Source: Chionoecetes opilio (lineage: Eukaryota > Arthropoda > Malacostraca > Decapoda > Majidae). From it: a stretch of 64,000 nucleotides of DNA. Numbering within the stretch: the first letter of the stretch is position 1; every line of letters begins with the position of its first letter. Positions 18,761 through 28,417 of this stretch are shown here, piece after piece. The DNA lies in contig JACEEZ010020527.1 of the NCBI GenBank assembly GCA_016584305.1, positions 222,001 to 286,000 on the forward strand, written 5' to 3'. Under the pieces are notes generated by a model. That model saw nothing but the letters and a program-made list of their open reading frames with translations. It searched no databases and had not been told where the DNA came from. A program made the position numbers and the translations under genes.

Positions 18761-20124
18761 TCCGTCAGCGCCAACTTTGGCTATATGGGCACGTGGCACG
18801 CTACCCTGAAACCGATCCTTCCCATCGGGTTGTATCTGTAAGAGACAATCCGGTATGGAGGAGGCCAAAGGGGGCACCCACAAGGCTCGTGGCTGGAGCA
18901 AGTTGATGTTTCTTGTCGAGAGCGGCTTGGTATGGGAAAGGAGCCTGCATGGGGACTCGTGCATGATGACCCCCGGGAATAGCGTCATAGGGTGGGCGAG
19001 GCGATGCGCCCCCCGGCGTATGCCCCCAATGATTGATTGATTGTATCACTAACAATCATAATATTAAAATATGTCAATAAGTTGTGAAGATAAAGTGGAC
19101 AGAATACTTAGAAGAGAAGAGGTAACAAACAGACAATTTTGATTTAGAAAAGGAGAGTCATGTGTCAACAACTTGTTGAGTTTTTACTCTAGTGATAGAC
19201 ATAACACAAGAAAGGGATGGGTAGACAGACTACATATTTTTGGATGTAAAGAAAGCACTAGACAAAGTTCTAGAGGTTATAAAACAAGTTTGAAAGCACA
19301 CGAGGACTGAAGGGCACAATAAGGAACTGGATGGCGGGTTACCTGAAAGAAAATGAAATGAGAACAGTGGTTAAAGGCCAGAAATAGGTATTGAAGGATG
19401 TGACAAGCAGAGTACAACAGGGAACAGTCTTAGCACCAAGAATGTTTTTGATGTATATAAATAAACTGCTATATAGAGTACACAGTTATGTAAGTCTATT
19501 TGGAGATGGTGCGAAGCTGATGAAGATAAAAAACCTTAAGAATTATGAAAAATTGCAAAACAATTTAAACAAAATTCATGAATGGAGCAAGAAATGGGAA
19601 ATTGAATTTAATGCAATTGACTCCCGTGACTTTGAAATGGAGAAAACTGGAATAAGACCTATTTGGACATGATTGCATAAAAAGATGAAATTCAGAGAAA
19701 AACTTGGGAGTCCCAACCCAATAACCAAGATAATCAATCACATGAGAAGCATTTAATATAATATTCAATGATACATTGAGGAACATAATAGTTTTTCACT
19801 AAATGGATGAAGATATGATGAAGAAAGTAATCCCTATGATGAAAAGAGCAAAACTATAATATGCAGAAATTGTGTGGTCCCCTCAAAAAAAAAAAAAATG
19901 TAAAGAAATGCGAAATTATACAAAAGAGAGCAATTAAGATGGTGCATGACTTGACAGATCTAATTAACAAGAAAAGACTATAAGATACGAAACTACGTTC
20001 ATAAAAAAGAGAAAGAAAAGAAGACTTGTTACAGTATTTAAATAGACTGATGACAGAAAATTACTGATAAGACCTGCTTTAAGAAAGGAAAATGTTCCTT
20101 TCAATAACAAAAAGAAATAGTCTA

Positions 20125-21131
20125 CACTACGCGCCAAAATATTGTTCGCCACATCATAACAGAGTTCCCATATCCCATAAGGAAATTCTGAAAATGTACT
20201 CGATGGCAGCCTAGTGACTTTCGAAAGAGATATCCTACATATGGCAGCTTGTTTAAGGCACGGGCAGTCCATCAAGACCGTTGAGGAATGTTCAGATGCC
20301 ACTTGTCAGTTATAGACGAAACATTTTAAAAAGGATCGCCTCACTTCCCGCGAATAATTTGAACAGACGCGCGCTGGTATTACTCTCATTATCTCCATAA
20401 TGGGTGGCAAGAAAGACCTAAAAAAAGAGCAAATTAAAGTTATTGTAACTCTACACAAGGCAGAGAGGCCATTAGAAGAAATATCAAGGATTGTGGGTGT
20501 TACGAGATGTGTGCAGAAGTGGGTGAGAACGTTTCGTGAACGTGGCGACACTGTAACATACAGAAGAGGCTAGGGCGAGGATGTAAAAGTTATATCACAA
20601 TAATTTTCTCGCTCTTATTTGAGGATGGGCATCCACTTGACGTTTCATGACATTTAGGGTACTTGCTGATGTTTTACATCCTCGCCCTAGCCTCTTCTTT
20701 ATGTTAGTGTCGCCACGTTCACGAAACGTTCTCACCCACTTCTGCACACATCTCCTCGTAACACCCACAATCCTTGATATTTCTTCTAATGGCCTCTCTG
20801 CCTTGTGTAGAGTTACAATAACTTTAATTTGCTCCTAATTTAGGTCTTTCTTGCCACCCATTATGGAGATAATGAGAGTAATACCAGCGCGCTTCTGTTC
20901 AAATTATTCGCGGGAAGTGAGGCGATCCTTTTTAAAATGTTTCGTCTATAACTGACAAGTGGCATCTGAACATTCCTCAACGGTCTTGATGGACTGCCCG
21001 TGCCTTAAACAAGCTGCCATATGTAGGATATCTCTTTCGAAAGTCACTAGGCTGCCATCGAGTACATTTTCAGAATTTCCTTATGGGAGCGCTCTGTTAT
21101 GATGTGGCGAACAATATTTTGGCGCGTAGTA
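20125..21131. mobile_element. Palindromic Tc1-type element (foldback)
   Basis: A 1007-bp element in LINE J6 with TA at 20123-20124 and 21132-21133. Ends are [C/T]ACTACGCGCCAAAATATTG. Almost the whole element is one inverted repeat: the left arm 20125-20600 is reverse-complementary to 20640-21131 with only a few differences and roughly 60 bp of spacer. Both arms therefore carry the same 5-prime end of a Tc1-like transposon, including the start of the transposase. It cannot make a catalytic protein. It could transpose in trans, since both ends look functional. Confidence 0.85.
20400..20573 (+). pseudogene. Tc1-like transposase N-terminal helix-turn-helix, arm 1
   Basis: A 57-codon frame starting MGGKKDLKKEQIKVIVTLHK and ending at TAG 20571-20573. 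The segment EEISRIVGVTRCVQKWVRTF is a homeodomain-like helix-turn-helix as found at the N-terminus of Tc1/mariner transposases, which bind the inverted repeats. The DDE catalytic domain (usually about 270 more residues) is absent, because the sequence turns back on itself after this point. The mirror copy on the minus strand (20861 down to about 20690) has a stop after six or seven codons (AAT TAG where arm 1 has AAA AAA). Confidence 0.75.
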
Positions 21132-21151
21132 TAGCTTCCCTCATAGAGGTA

Positions 21152-22202
21152 CAGTGAAACCTCGATATAACGGACCTCGATGTAATGGACTTCGGAGGTA
21201 ACGGACTCCATTTGCGTGACAAATTTGCGGGCAAGAATGGCACATCAGACCGCTTATCACCGCTCGAATTGTCAACTCAACATAATTGTATTATTTTCTC
21301 ATTTTACTTTGGAATGCTTGGGTTTTAAGGAGTTTTGATGTATCACATATTAAGATATATAAGGAAGGAGCCTGTGTTGCTAGTGATTTAGTGGTAGAAG
21401 GTGTGTATTGTTTAAAATAGTGAGTATTAGTGTTATGGCGTGGCCGCTGCTACCTTCTCCTTGTCACCTCAATACCCTAAATCACCCTTATCTAAGGTGA
21501 CACGCAGTGCTACTGACCTAAATAGTGACACGTGTATAGAACTGCACTTCACAACCATATAATATATATAATAATGAGCATTAGTCATGATAATAGTCAA
21601 TACCTTTGGAATCCACGGCTGAATCTGTTTGTTTACCTTTCAACTAGAGCTTGAGTTTGACTAGACAGACGAGTAGCTACACGGTCTGGTTGTGTTTGTG
21701 ATTATTTCTCATTTATTTCACGTGTAGGAGCGGACCAAATTCAGCATGTAGTGCCAGTCACTGTTAAACTCCCAACATAGCTACCGTAGACAACACTAGT
21801 CGCCAGTCACTTGCCACTGCACTAATGTCGCCAGGTACAATATATTACAAATTTTAGCATCGCTACAGACTTTTATGTGTACCACTGAAGAGGCATGCAC
21901 AGTAGTTTATATTATGTACATCACACAACATGTCTTCAGTGGCACATAAAAGTCCGTAGTGATGCTAAATTTTGTAATATATTGTGCCTGGCGACATTAG
22001 TGCAGTGACAAGTGACTGGCGACTATTGTGTTATCTACGGTACACAGTCTGGTTGTGTTTGTGATTATTTCTCATTTATTTCACAATTTTTCCTTTCTTT
22101 CATATATTTTCCACCCTTGGGAAAATACCCTCGCTATAACGGACAATCGGCTTTAACGGACCACTCCTCCCCCCTTTAGTCCGTTATATCGAGGTTTGAC
22201 TG
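21152..22202. mobile_element. pogo/Tigger-type element (CAGTGAAACCTCG ends)
   Basis: A 1051-bp element with left end CAGTGAAACCTCGATATAAC at 21152 and right end reading, on the minus strand, CAGTCAAACCTCGATATAAC from 22202. TA flanks both sides. The CAGT-AAACCTCG start and TA targets fit the pogo/Tigger group. It has no transposase. It contains the CCGTAG MITE at 21784-22040, beside which a 43-bp segment is duplicated (21679-21721 and 22041-22083). Confidence 0.8.
21784..22040. mobile_element. CCGTAG-family TA MITE, complete hairpin copy 2
   Basis: A 257-bp MITE flanked by TA at 21782-21783 and 22041-22042. It is a near-perfect hairpin: arms of about 107 bp (CCGTAGACAACACTAGTCGC at left, GCGACTATTGTGTTATCTAC with GG at right) and a loop of about 40 bp. 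The same termini occur at 2791-4042 and 14939. Confidence 0.85.
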
Positions 22203-23000
22203 TATATATATATATATATATCCCTCGAATGGACTAGAAGAAATTATAATGGCAAAAGGTGTGCATTGATTGAAGGAATATCTACATATATACAGATACA
22301 AAGACAGGTCCGTACGAATATAGTTTAGGCCCTGTAAGCTACATATTGGTACATACATAACATACTAATAATTATATACATACAGTGAAAATAACCCATT
22401 TGGAATCACAACTATTAAAATATGTGAAATCTAAATTTGCTTCGTGTAATTAAACAAACATTGTTCCAACCTTAACTATGAATTAAAGGTGTTAAATAAA
22501 ACCACATTTCTTAGTTAAACACCATAAATATAATACTTTGTAGAGGTGGACCGGATGTGACAAGTGGTGTGACAACTGACAAGTGGTGCCATAAAAGATC
22601 TTCGGGACTACGAAACCTAAATGGAGTGGTAGATTTCTGCTGTCCAGTGTGTATAAGAAGAATAAACAGATGGGGCCCGCAAGAAGAGGAAGAGGTAGAA
22701 ACTATAGAAGTGAATGGTGATGTAATAGAAGAAGTGAAACAGTTTTCTATCTTTGTGATATGTTAGATAGCGAGGGTGGAGTAAAGAGAGCAGTAAGAAA
22801 CCGAGTAACAACTACATGGATGAAGTGGAGAGAGATAGCTAGACTGCTGATAAACAAAAGTACTCCACTGAAAAACAGATGAATAGTATTTGAAGCATTT
22901 ATAAGATCAGTTTTGCTGTATGGTTCTGAGACATGGGCTTTGACGAAGAAGTTGGAGGATGTGTTGGTTGGGTGTGATCGGAGAATGTTGAGATATATGA

Positions 23001-23213
23001 ATGGGTACACATGGAGACAAAGTGTCCAGTGAAGAGGTGGCAAGAAAATGTGGATTGAAGGAGCTGAGTACAGGGCTGAGAGTAAGGCGATTGAGGTGGT
23101 TTGGGCACGTGAAGAGAAAAGGTGGTGAGGCATTAGAGAGAGCTGTTAGAGGAGAAGTTCCAGGTCGCCGTCCACCGGGCAGGCCAAGGAAGAAATTGGG
23201 GGCAGTGTGTTGA
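23001..23213 (+). pseudogene. LINE K reverse transcriptase C-terminal fragment
   Basis: A 70-residue frame with the hallmark late motifs of endonuclease-RT LINE proteins: CGLKELSTGLRVRRLRWFGH at residues 14-33 and the basic Arg/Pro-rich stretch GEVPGRRPPGRPRKK near residues 51-65. Upstream pieces in other frames (22557-22766 and text around 22900) carry the preceding LLYGSETWAL block. Frames are broken by indels and by the stop near 22744. No function remains. Confidence 0.75.
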
Positions 23214-23268
23214 AGAGGATCTGGTAACATTGGGCATTGAAGAAGTTGAGGCAACGGATAGAGATACA

Positions 23269-23682
23269 GGTTAAAGTTCCCAAACTCGGCAACCTCGGGA
23301 CCAGCGCCGAGCCGAGTAATGGAATTTTCCGACTTTTAGAACGTAGATATATTAAGGGGGAAAAAAGCATGAAAATCACATGAAAAAAATTATGGTAGTT
23401 AGATAATCCCTCCCTACCCCGAAACTAGGTCACTGAGTCCATTATAATGTGGTGAGGGTGACAAAATTATTCTAAAAAGAGGATTGTATACTTCAATATG
23501 TAGGAAAAAAGCTATATTTCACCGATAAGAAACCAGGCGGCCTAGTGTGGTGGCACCTAGCGGCCGACCCGGCAACTACGCGCCGTGTTTTGGGTCTTCT
23601 GCCGTGTTTTGGAAAATCCGGAACCATAGCCGAGTTTTGGGTGTTGCCGAGTCTTGGGATGCCGAGTTTGGGAACTTCAACC
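23269..23682. mobile_element. Short TIR element (GGTTAAAGTTCCC ends) in LINE K
   Basis: A 414-bp insertion bounded by GGTTAAAGTTCCCAAACTCG at the left and its reverse complement (CGAGTTTGGGAACTTCAACC, one mismatch) at the right. The interior is rich in GCCGAG and CTCGGCA words. Removing it joins LINE K text (ATDRD with SWKRII). The superfamily is not clear; target duplication is at most a few bases. Confidence 0.65.
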
Positions 23683-23889
23683 TCTAGTTGGAAGCGTATC
23701 ATTGGCCATCTAAACTCATAAAAAATATGGGAAAAACTGACGTTAAACAGAAAGAAGAAGAAAAAGAGGTGGACCGGACGTCAATTTTTCACTTTTTGCA
23801 GATGCAGATGTTGATGTATATATTTCAAGCCATCAAGAGTTTTAGCTTCAGATTATTAAAATTTTAGATTTGTGATATTTTTAAACATT

Positions 23890-24221
23890 TATACCTATAG
23901 CGCCTGTAGGCAGTGACCTCCAGGGCTCGGATGATAGGCCCTGGAGGTTCACTTGATGGCTGTGATGGTTGACCCTCACCCGTGGTGGCGCAGGCAGGAT
24001 TTTTATAGTGACACTGTGATTAGAGGCTCATGCTGCCCCCCTGTGCACTCGCAATCGAAGGTAGATTACGTAGACATGCTAAATGAGAAGCATGTGGGTA
24101 TTCTTATGCCACTTGACGGTGGGTAAAAAATGTAAGTGAATTTTTTTTCTCATAGGGGATCAAACTTGGGTCACCGAGAACGCCACTCAGAGACGCTAAC
24201 CACTCTGCTACCGCCTCCCCT
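23890..24221 (-). mobile_element. tRNA-derived SINE S1
   Basis: A SINE on the minus strand, about 330 bp. The tRNA-like head is at the high-coordinate end: read on the minus strand from 24221 it gives GGGGAGGCGGTAGCAGAGTG with a perfect RNA polymerase III A box (TAGCAGAGTGG) and a B-box-like AAGTTTGATCC near 24165, in a tRNA-Ser/Leu-like arrangement with a long variable arm. The body continues to TATAGGCGC-type text, then a T-run on the plus strand. Sister copies are at 27297-27709, 28327-28417, 31088-31379 and 62360-62680. Confidence 0.8.
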
Positions 24222-24950
24222 AAGGATGCTAAGAGATGAGTAAAAATATATCATTTAATATACTATTAAGATATAGGGGAAACAAATATTTACAAATTTT
24301 GCAACAATCCTAATTACATACGAGCGAGCGCGAAGCGCTCGCGAGTCCTCACTGGATACGGGATTTTTCTCACTTAAGCGGCCGACCCGACCCGACCGAC
24401 CATCACGCTTTCAGGAGCTTATATCTTTGGAATCCCGCTTCCGATTGACAAGCGGTCTTCGCCATCTGATAGCCCCATTCAATCCCTATTCGCGCCTACA
24501 GACAAATTTCCTTGCTATCGGGTTTCTACGGGCTCGCTCGTCCTTCGCCGATTAAGGCATCTTACTGGTTATCTGTGTTACCACTATACAAGCACTGTAA
24601 CACAATAACATTTCCTACAGGTGACGGCCCGATATCTGCTAACAGCCTACCACCAGTCCAACACCTTTGATAAGAATCGTTAGAGTGCGGGAGGTGAGCG
24701 AGTGAGTGAGTGACACTCAGACTTTCTCTCTCTCATCTGCACAAACACAACCCAGAATATTTCCTCTTTTAAATCAGTTCCACATTATTTCAAGTCTCTC
24801 TCTCTCTCTCTCTGCACAAATCCCTGAACCTTTCCTCTTTATAACCAGTTGCACATTATTTTGAGTCCCCCCCACCTCTCTCTCTCTCTCTCCGACCGAA
24901 ATGTAGTGTCTAGTTTTTCAAGATATCCGCATAATATCCACATCCATCGA
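24222..24950. other. Non-coding region with CT microsatellites and a GC hairpin
   Basis: No gene was recognised. It contains the hairpin GCGAGCGC-GAA-GCGCTCGC at about 24325-24343, a GACCC repeat near 24370-24385, and CT runs at 24735-24760, 24796-24815 and 24870-24892. Confidence 0.6.
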
Positions 24951-24954
24951 TGCG

Positions 24955-25130
24955 AATGCGGATGTAAAAATTGATGAGGATCCGGTCCCCCTCTAATACT
25001 TTGTGTACTGAAGCAGTGAGAGATTGATCAAGAGACAATAATGAGAAAGACCAGCATGGGATCGAACCTGCGAAGACATTCAAGGCACATGACATGCTAC
25101 TGATTAAGCCGTGAAGGTCACCATGGTCCA
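24955..25130 (-). mobile_element. Second tRNA-derived SINE fragment
   Basis: Read on the minus strand, 25125-25050 gives ACGGCTTAATCAGTAGCATG and a perfect B box GGTTCGATCCC (plus strand GGGATCGAACC near 25055). The body then runs into GGGGGACCGGATCCTCATC near 24985, matching the target of LINE K (22542-22555 joined to 23779-23812). It is a different SINE family from S1-S5. Confidence 0.6.
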
Positions 25131-25317
25131 AGTGAAATTTAGTCTGATTTGACTGTAACACCAGAACACAAGCTTAAATGAATATATTTCTCAAATAAAT
25201 TTCACATATTGTAACAATATATGTACTGCATCTTATTCTCCATTTTTAGTTAAAATGGAAGTCAGTACGAGCTATTTTAAAAACACTTAAATCAAATTAG
25301 TCTTTGAAGAGCCTTAC

Positions 25318-25419
25318 CTGGAGTAATCTGTAGAGGAATATGAGCTGCACTCATCAAGGATTCAGGTTTGTTAAATAAGGTCAAAGGTGCTGCTGGTGGG
25401 CAGAGTTGTGGCTTTCCCG
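25318..25419 (-). CDS. Candidate internal exon of a host gene (34 codons)
   Basis: On the minus strand a T-rich tract ending TTTTTTGTTGTAG precedes an open 102-bp segment (25419 to 25318) that ends ACTCCAG followed by GTAAGG, a strong donor. The open text reads GKPQLCPPAAPLTLFNKPES and continues SLMSAAHIPLQITP. Acceptor and donor both fall in phase 1, so the exon is symmetrical and could be skipped or inserted without shifting frame. It shows no similarity to the surrounding repeat families. The product is unknown; proline-rich composition suggests a disordered region. It is the only non-transposon coding candidate I can defend, and it could still be chance. Confidence 0.35.
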
Positions 25420-26546
25420 CTACAACAAAAAAGACGAACCTTATATGTAATAACCAATTCATCATTAAAAATCTGTTTATCACAAAAACGAGAGCAAGAA
25501 TACACATAGAAGAATCTTGCTAAGCATGAATAATAATATCGGTACACCAGTGGCCCAAGATGTCCATAATGTAAGAGATATCATATAATTTTTGTTGTGA
25601 ATGAAAGAAGTATGAAGTTTAAGTGATATTTACACACCATTATCATATTCTTCAATATGTGTGCATAGCAGGACCTTAATGCTGTTGCAATGATCTCAGT
25701 TTTGAGCTTTTGCAGGATAACCTAATAAGTTACAAAAAATCTTGCTGTGCATGAATTATTAGATTTCACAAATACTTACCTTTCATTATTGTTTCTGATA
25801 AATATATGTAAAATAAAGTCTTAACATTAGTAGTTTTGACAATCGTAGTTATGGTTTCTTTGTAGGGTAACCCAAGATATTCACCAAGCAATCACAAAGT
25901 ATTTATATAAACACATCAGCAAATCATAAGGCAACTGCAATATCATGCATGTTTACAGACATTACTCAAATGGATTTGATTGTGGATGTTGTTACGCCCA
26001 TTTCCATTTTTACTACTTTTCTCCTTCTCTCCTCGTTGTCCCCCTCTTTCCTCTTCCCCCCCTCCTTACTCTGTCAGATTCAGTTTGCAGCTTCACAGCT
26101 TCTTTTCTGGCTTCAAAGCTTCGATCGTGCTCTTCCCAGAGTTTTCTAAGAAGCCATGTTGTTCAGTGTGACCTGAGCTCCCTACCCCACCACAAAGGTA
26201 TCAAAGCCTCGTGGTATGGTGTTTTTTTATGTGTGTATTCTGTGCCTGGATCTTAGCAGCCTTCTCTTCTTTTCATTTTGTGAGTATTGTCGTTGTTGTA
26301 TGTACCCATCCATTGTTTAATTTCTGTGTGTTTGGAGTTTTCCAGTCGTATTGAACCTCCCATAAGTTAAGAGTATTTTGGGGGGTTTTTGGGTTCACAT
26401 TGTTCACACACTTACACTGACACTACACCTGTGATACACTTTTGCTATAATTATAGTTTCCCGTGCTTAAGATTTGTTTTTCAGGTGGTTATATTCAGTC
26501 AACTGTCGTTTGTGAAATGTTCATTTTTCTTTTTCGAAGACCTCTC
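25420..26546. other. Non-coding region, no recognised features
   Basis: AT-rich to 25940, then pyrimidine-rich on the plus strand from 26010 to 26150. The frames at 25945-26256 and overlapping ones are products of the C/T-rich composition. It may be intron around the candidate exon; no repeat family was recognised. Confidence 0.5.
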
Positions 26547-26883
26547 AGGCCGTTGGCACACGAGCGATTTTGTGGTCGCCAAGCTGCGACGACACGCGAC
26601 GCTGTTACACGCGTTTTGTATCTCGACTGAGGGACGCCACAGAGTGGCCCGTGTGTAAGGTATGCCGTGGCAGAGACACCACTACACGCTTCCTCTACTT
26701 CAATTATGTCCTACTTACATACGTCCTCTACTTCAATTATGAAGCGATCTATATCCAGAAATGCCATGGTTAAAGAAAAAAAGAAGAAAAAAATATCTGA
26801 GCTCACACACCAGCGTCTGGTGAATGACTGACGGTCGCAGCCTTGCTCGCCACCGACCGACCACACAAGTGGCCCGTGTGTAA
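26547..26883. mobile_element. Possible MITE with imperfect long TIRs
   Basis: The left text GGCCGTTGGCACACGAGCGA with TGTGGTCGCC nearby resembles the reverse complement of the right end (GACCACACAAGTGGCCCGTG near 26860-26878). GTGGCCCGTGTGTAA also occurs internally at about 26644, and CCTCTACTTCAATTATG is repeated (26692, 26731). The ends resemble PIF/Harbinger-type termini, but identity is low. Confidence 0.35.
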
Positions 26884-26900
26884 AGGTGTAATGCCAGAAT

Positions 26901-27045
26901 GTTGTGGCATTCTCTTTCTCTCCCTTCTTTCCTCTCCTCCCCTTCCCTTCTTCCATCCTCCTCTCCTCCCCTCTCTGTTCCTATCCCCTGTCTTTCCTTT
27001 TCCTCCTCTCCCTTATCCCCTTCCCCCTCTCCCTTCTCTCTATAA
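26901..27045. repeat. Pyrimidine-rich tract (C/T)
   Basis: About 145 bp of almost pure C and T on the plus strand. The frames 26843-27154 and 26904-27161 read through it and are compositional artefacts. Confidence 0.8.
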
Positions 27046-27212
27046 TGCCAGGATTACGTATAATGTATCCCGAGATACATTGTCCCATACAGTGTACACT
27101 ACCCTCCCGAGTTTCACGCTATGCGAGTTTCGCGATCCTCGAGTTTCGCGCTGAGTCATAAATTCTTATCATCCCGACTTTCGCGCATTATATCCCCGAG
27201 TTTCGCGTTTTT

Positions 27213-27296
27213 TTTGGGTGGGTGGGTGGGTGGGTGGGTGGTGGTGGGGTGGGTGGTGGTGGGTGGGGTGGGTGGGTGGGGGTGGGTGGTGGTGGT
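27213..27296 (+). repeat. (GGGT)n/(GGTG)n G-rich microsatellite
   Basis: About 84 bp of GGGT and GGTG units directly following a T-run. It is G-quadruplex-capable on the plus strand. Confidence 0.85.
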
Positions 27297-27709
27297 CCTA
27301 CAGCGCCGTTAGGCAGTGACCTCCAGGAGTGGGATGGTAGGCCCTGGAGGTTAACTTGAGGGCTGTGATGGTTGGCCCTTGCCCGTGGTGGCGCAGACAG
27401 AATTTCTATAGTGACGCCTGTGATTAGAGGCTCATGCCGCCCTCTGTGTCCTCCGATGCACTCGCAATTGAAGGTAGAGTTAATGGGCAGTGTGTGGGTG
27501 TTCTTAGGCCACTCAACGGTGCAGAGAAAGATTTAAAGTGGATTTTACGGCCCTCATCAAGGATCGAACTCGGATCACCGAGAACGCCACTCGGAGACTT
27601 CTTCTTCTTGTGACCCTTTCTGCTTAGTATCACTTTGTAGGTCATCTGTCAAGCTCGTGTTCGAGCTTGACATATATCTTGACGCTAACCACTCTGCTAC
27701 CGCCTCCCA
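27297..27709 (-). mobile_element. tRNA-derived SINE S2 with internal insertion
   Basis: The same family and strand as S1. The A box side (GCGGTAGCAGAGTGGTTAGC on the minus strand) is at 27706-27680 and the B box GAGTTCGATCC is near 27555. An about 82-bp segment (27599-27680) splits the tRNA-like head. That segment contains the perfect hairpin GTCAAGCTCG-TGTT-CGAGCTTGAC and begins CTTCTTCTTGTGACC, text also found near 43395. Confidence 0.75.
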
Positions 27710-28326
27710 TAAGAGACGTACGGGACACGTCTTCCTTCCTTCCTGCTTAGTATAGTATTATAATAGGCTTAGTATAGCTTGTAGTTTTGCGTTGTTTTTT
27801 TCCATTTGTTTGTGTTTTTCTCTACAGGAGCAGCCGGTGTCGCATAAGATAGGTAACACCTCAAAATATATAGCACCTTACCTTACACCCCCGCCGTTCC
27901 TTACTATTTACCACAAAATACTCCTTTATAAGTGATTAACCATGACGTGTGTGGTACTGTGGTTTCTGGAGGTACTGGAGGAGACAGGAGAGAAGAGAGG
28001 AAGGCATTGTGACAGTGTTATTGCCGTATAACACTGTCACACAACCATCAGCTGACAAGATATGTGTCAAGCTCACTCACTCAGACCAAAACAGCATCCG
28101 CTGGGTGACTCCCAACTCGAGCTCAATCTCAAGCTCCTCTCCTCCCTCCTCTTCTCTACGTAGTGTTGGCCGAAGCCACCACCCCGGGAGGCGGGTCACA
28201 AACCCTAGGCTAACACCCAGTACCCATTCACTGCTGGGTGGACACTGGACAGGGGCTTGGGGCATTTTCAGGATATTTTTTGGGGGAAAAAGTGAGTCTT
28301 ATAAGCTGTAAAATACGGTAGGTACA

Positions 28327-28417
28327 CAGCCCTCAAGTTAACCTCCAGGGCCTACCATCCCACCCCTGGAGGTCACTGCCTAACGGCGCTGGAAAAAAAA
28401 AAAAAAAAAAAAAAAAA
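28327..28417 (+). mobile_element. SINE S5, 5-prime truncated, with poly(A)
   Basis: CAGCCCTCAAGTTAACCTCC through ACGGCGCTGG followed by about 25 A. It is the 3-prime end of the S1 family on the plus strand and shows that the family ends in poly(A). It shares the TAACTT and GCCGTTAGG variants with S2. Confidence 0.75.

Larger units (their letters stand above)
15792..19041 (+). mobile_element. RTE LINE B, apparently full length with target duplication
   Basis: A 3250-bp RTE-type element, within the usual 3-4 kb for the clade. It is flanked by TGTATCAC at 15784-15791 and 19042-19049, both in LINE J6 text, and ends in the tetranucleotide tail TGATTGATTGATT typical of RTE elements. It has an endonuclease (15894-16931), a connector (16925-17283) and a reverse transcriptase (17408-18760, then out of frame to about 19030). 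GC content is clearly higher than the host LINE. It has at least three frameshifts and two nonsense codons, so it is inactive. Confidence 0.9.
14942..22380 (+). mobile_element. LINE J6, old copy shattered by nested insertions
   Basis: A heavily decayed J-family LINE recognisable in pieces: the EN-RT linker (about 14985-15598, WRKNVGTDRCSTEI-like text), the PVS-L-N motif split by the RTE insertion (15734-15791 and 19042 on), the fingers-palm region 19060-19670, the thumb to about 20122, SFPHRG at 21134-21149, and the tail 22205-22380 (TTTAGGCCCTGTAAGC, as in the J5 tail). Nested within are a jockey LINE tail (15599-15722), the full RTE (15792-19041), a palindromic Tc1 derivative (20125-21131) and a pogo-type element (21152-22202). 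The catalytic box reads FGDG, so it is dead. Confidence 0.75.
22556..23764 (+). mobile_element. LINE K (RTE/L2-like 3-prime end), with 14-bp target duplication
   Basis: A 5-prime-truncated LINE flanked by AGAGGTGGACCGGA at 22542-22555 and 23765-23778. It encodes the C-terminal part of a reverse transcriptase in broken frames: EVNGDVIEEVKQFS, KRAVRNRVTTTWMKWREIAR, FIRSVLLYGSETWALTKKLE, RVRRLRWFGHVKRKGGEALE and RGEVPGRRPPGRPRKK, finishing SWKRIIGHLNS near 23720, then an A/G-rich tail. The target was itself a repeat related to the SINE at about 24960-25130. A second tail of the family lies at 62089-62170 (minus). Confidence 0.75.

Noticed and set aside
22899..23254. Minus-strand Pro/Ser-rich frames over LINE K
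   Set aside because: They are antisense shadows of the plus-strand reverse-transcriptase text.
24155..24221. Functional tRNA-Ser or tRNA-Leu gene
   Set aside because: A and B boxes are present but the arms do not pair properly and the sequence continues into a repeated SINE body with sister copies.
25945..26256. A 103-residue plus-strand protein with hydrophobic stretches
   Set aside because: Several overlapping frames are open because the DNA is C/T-rich; no start context, domain or splice signals.
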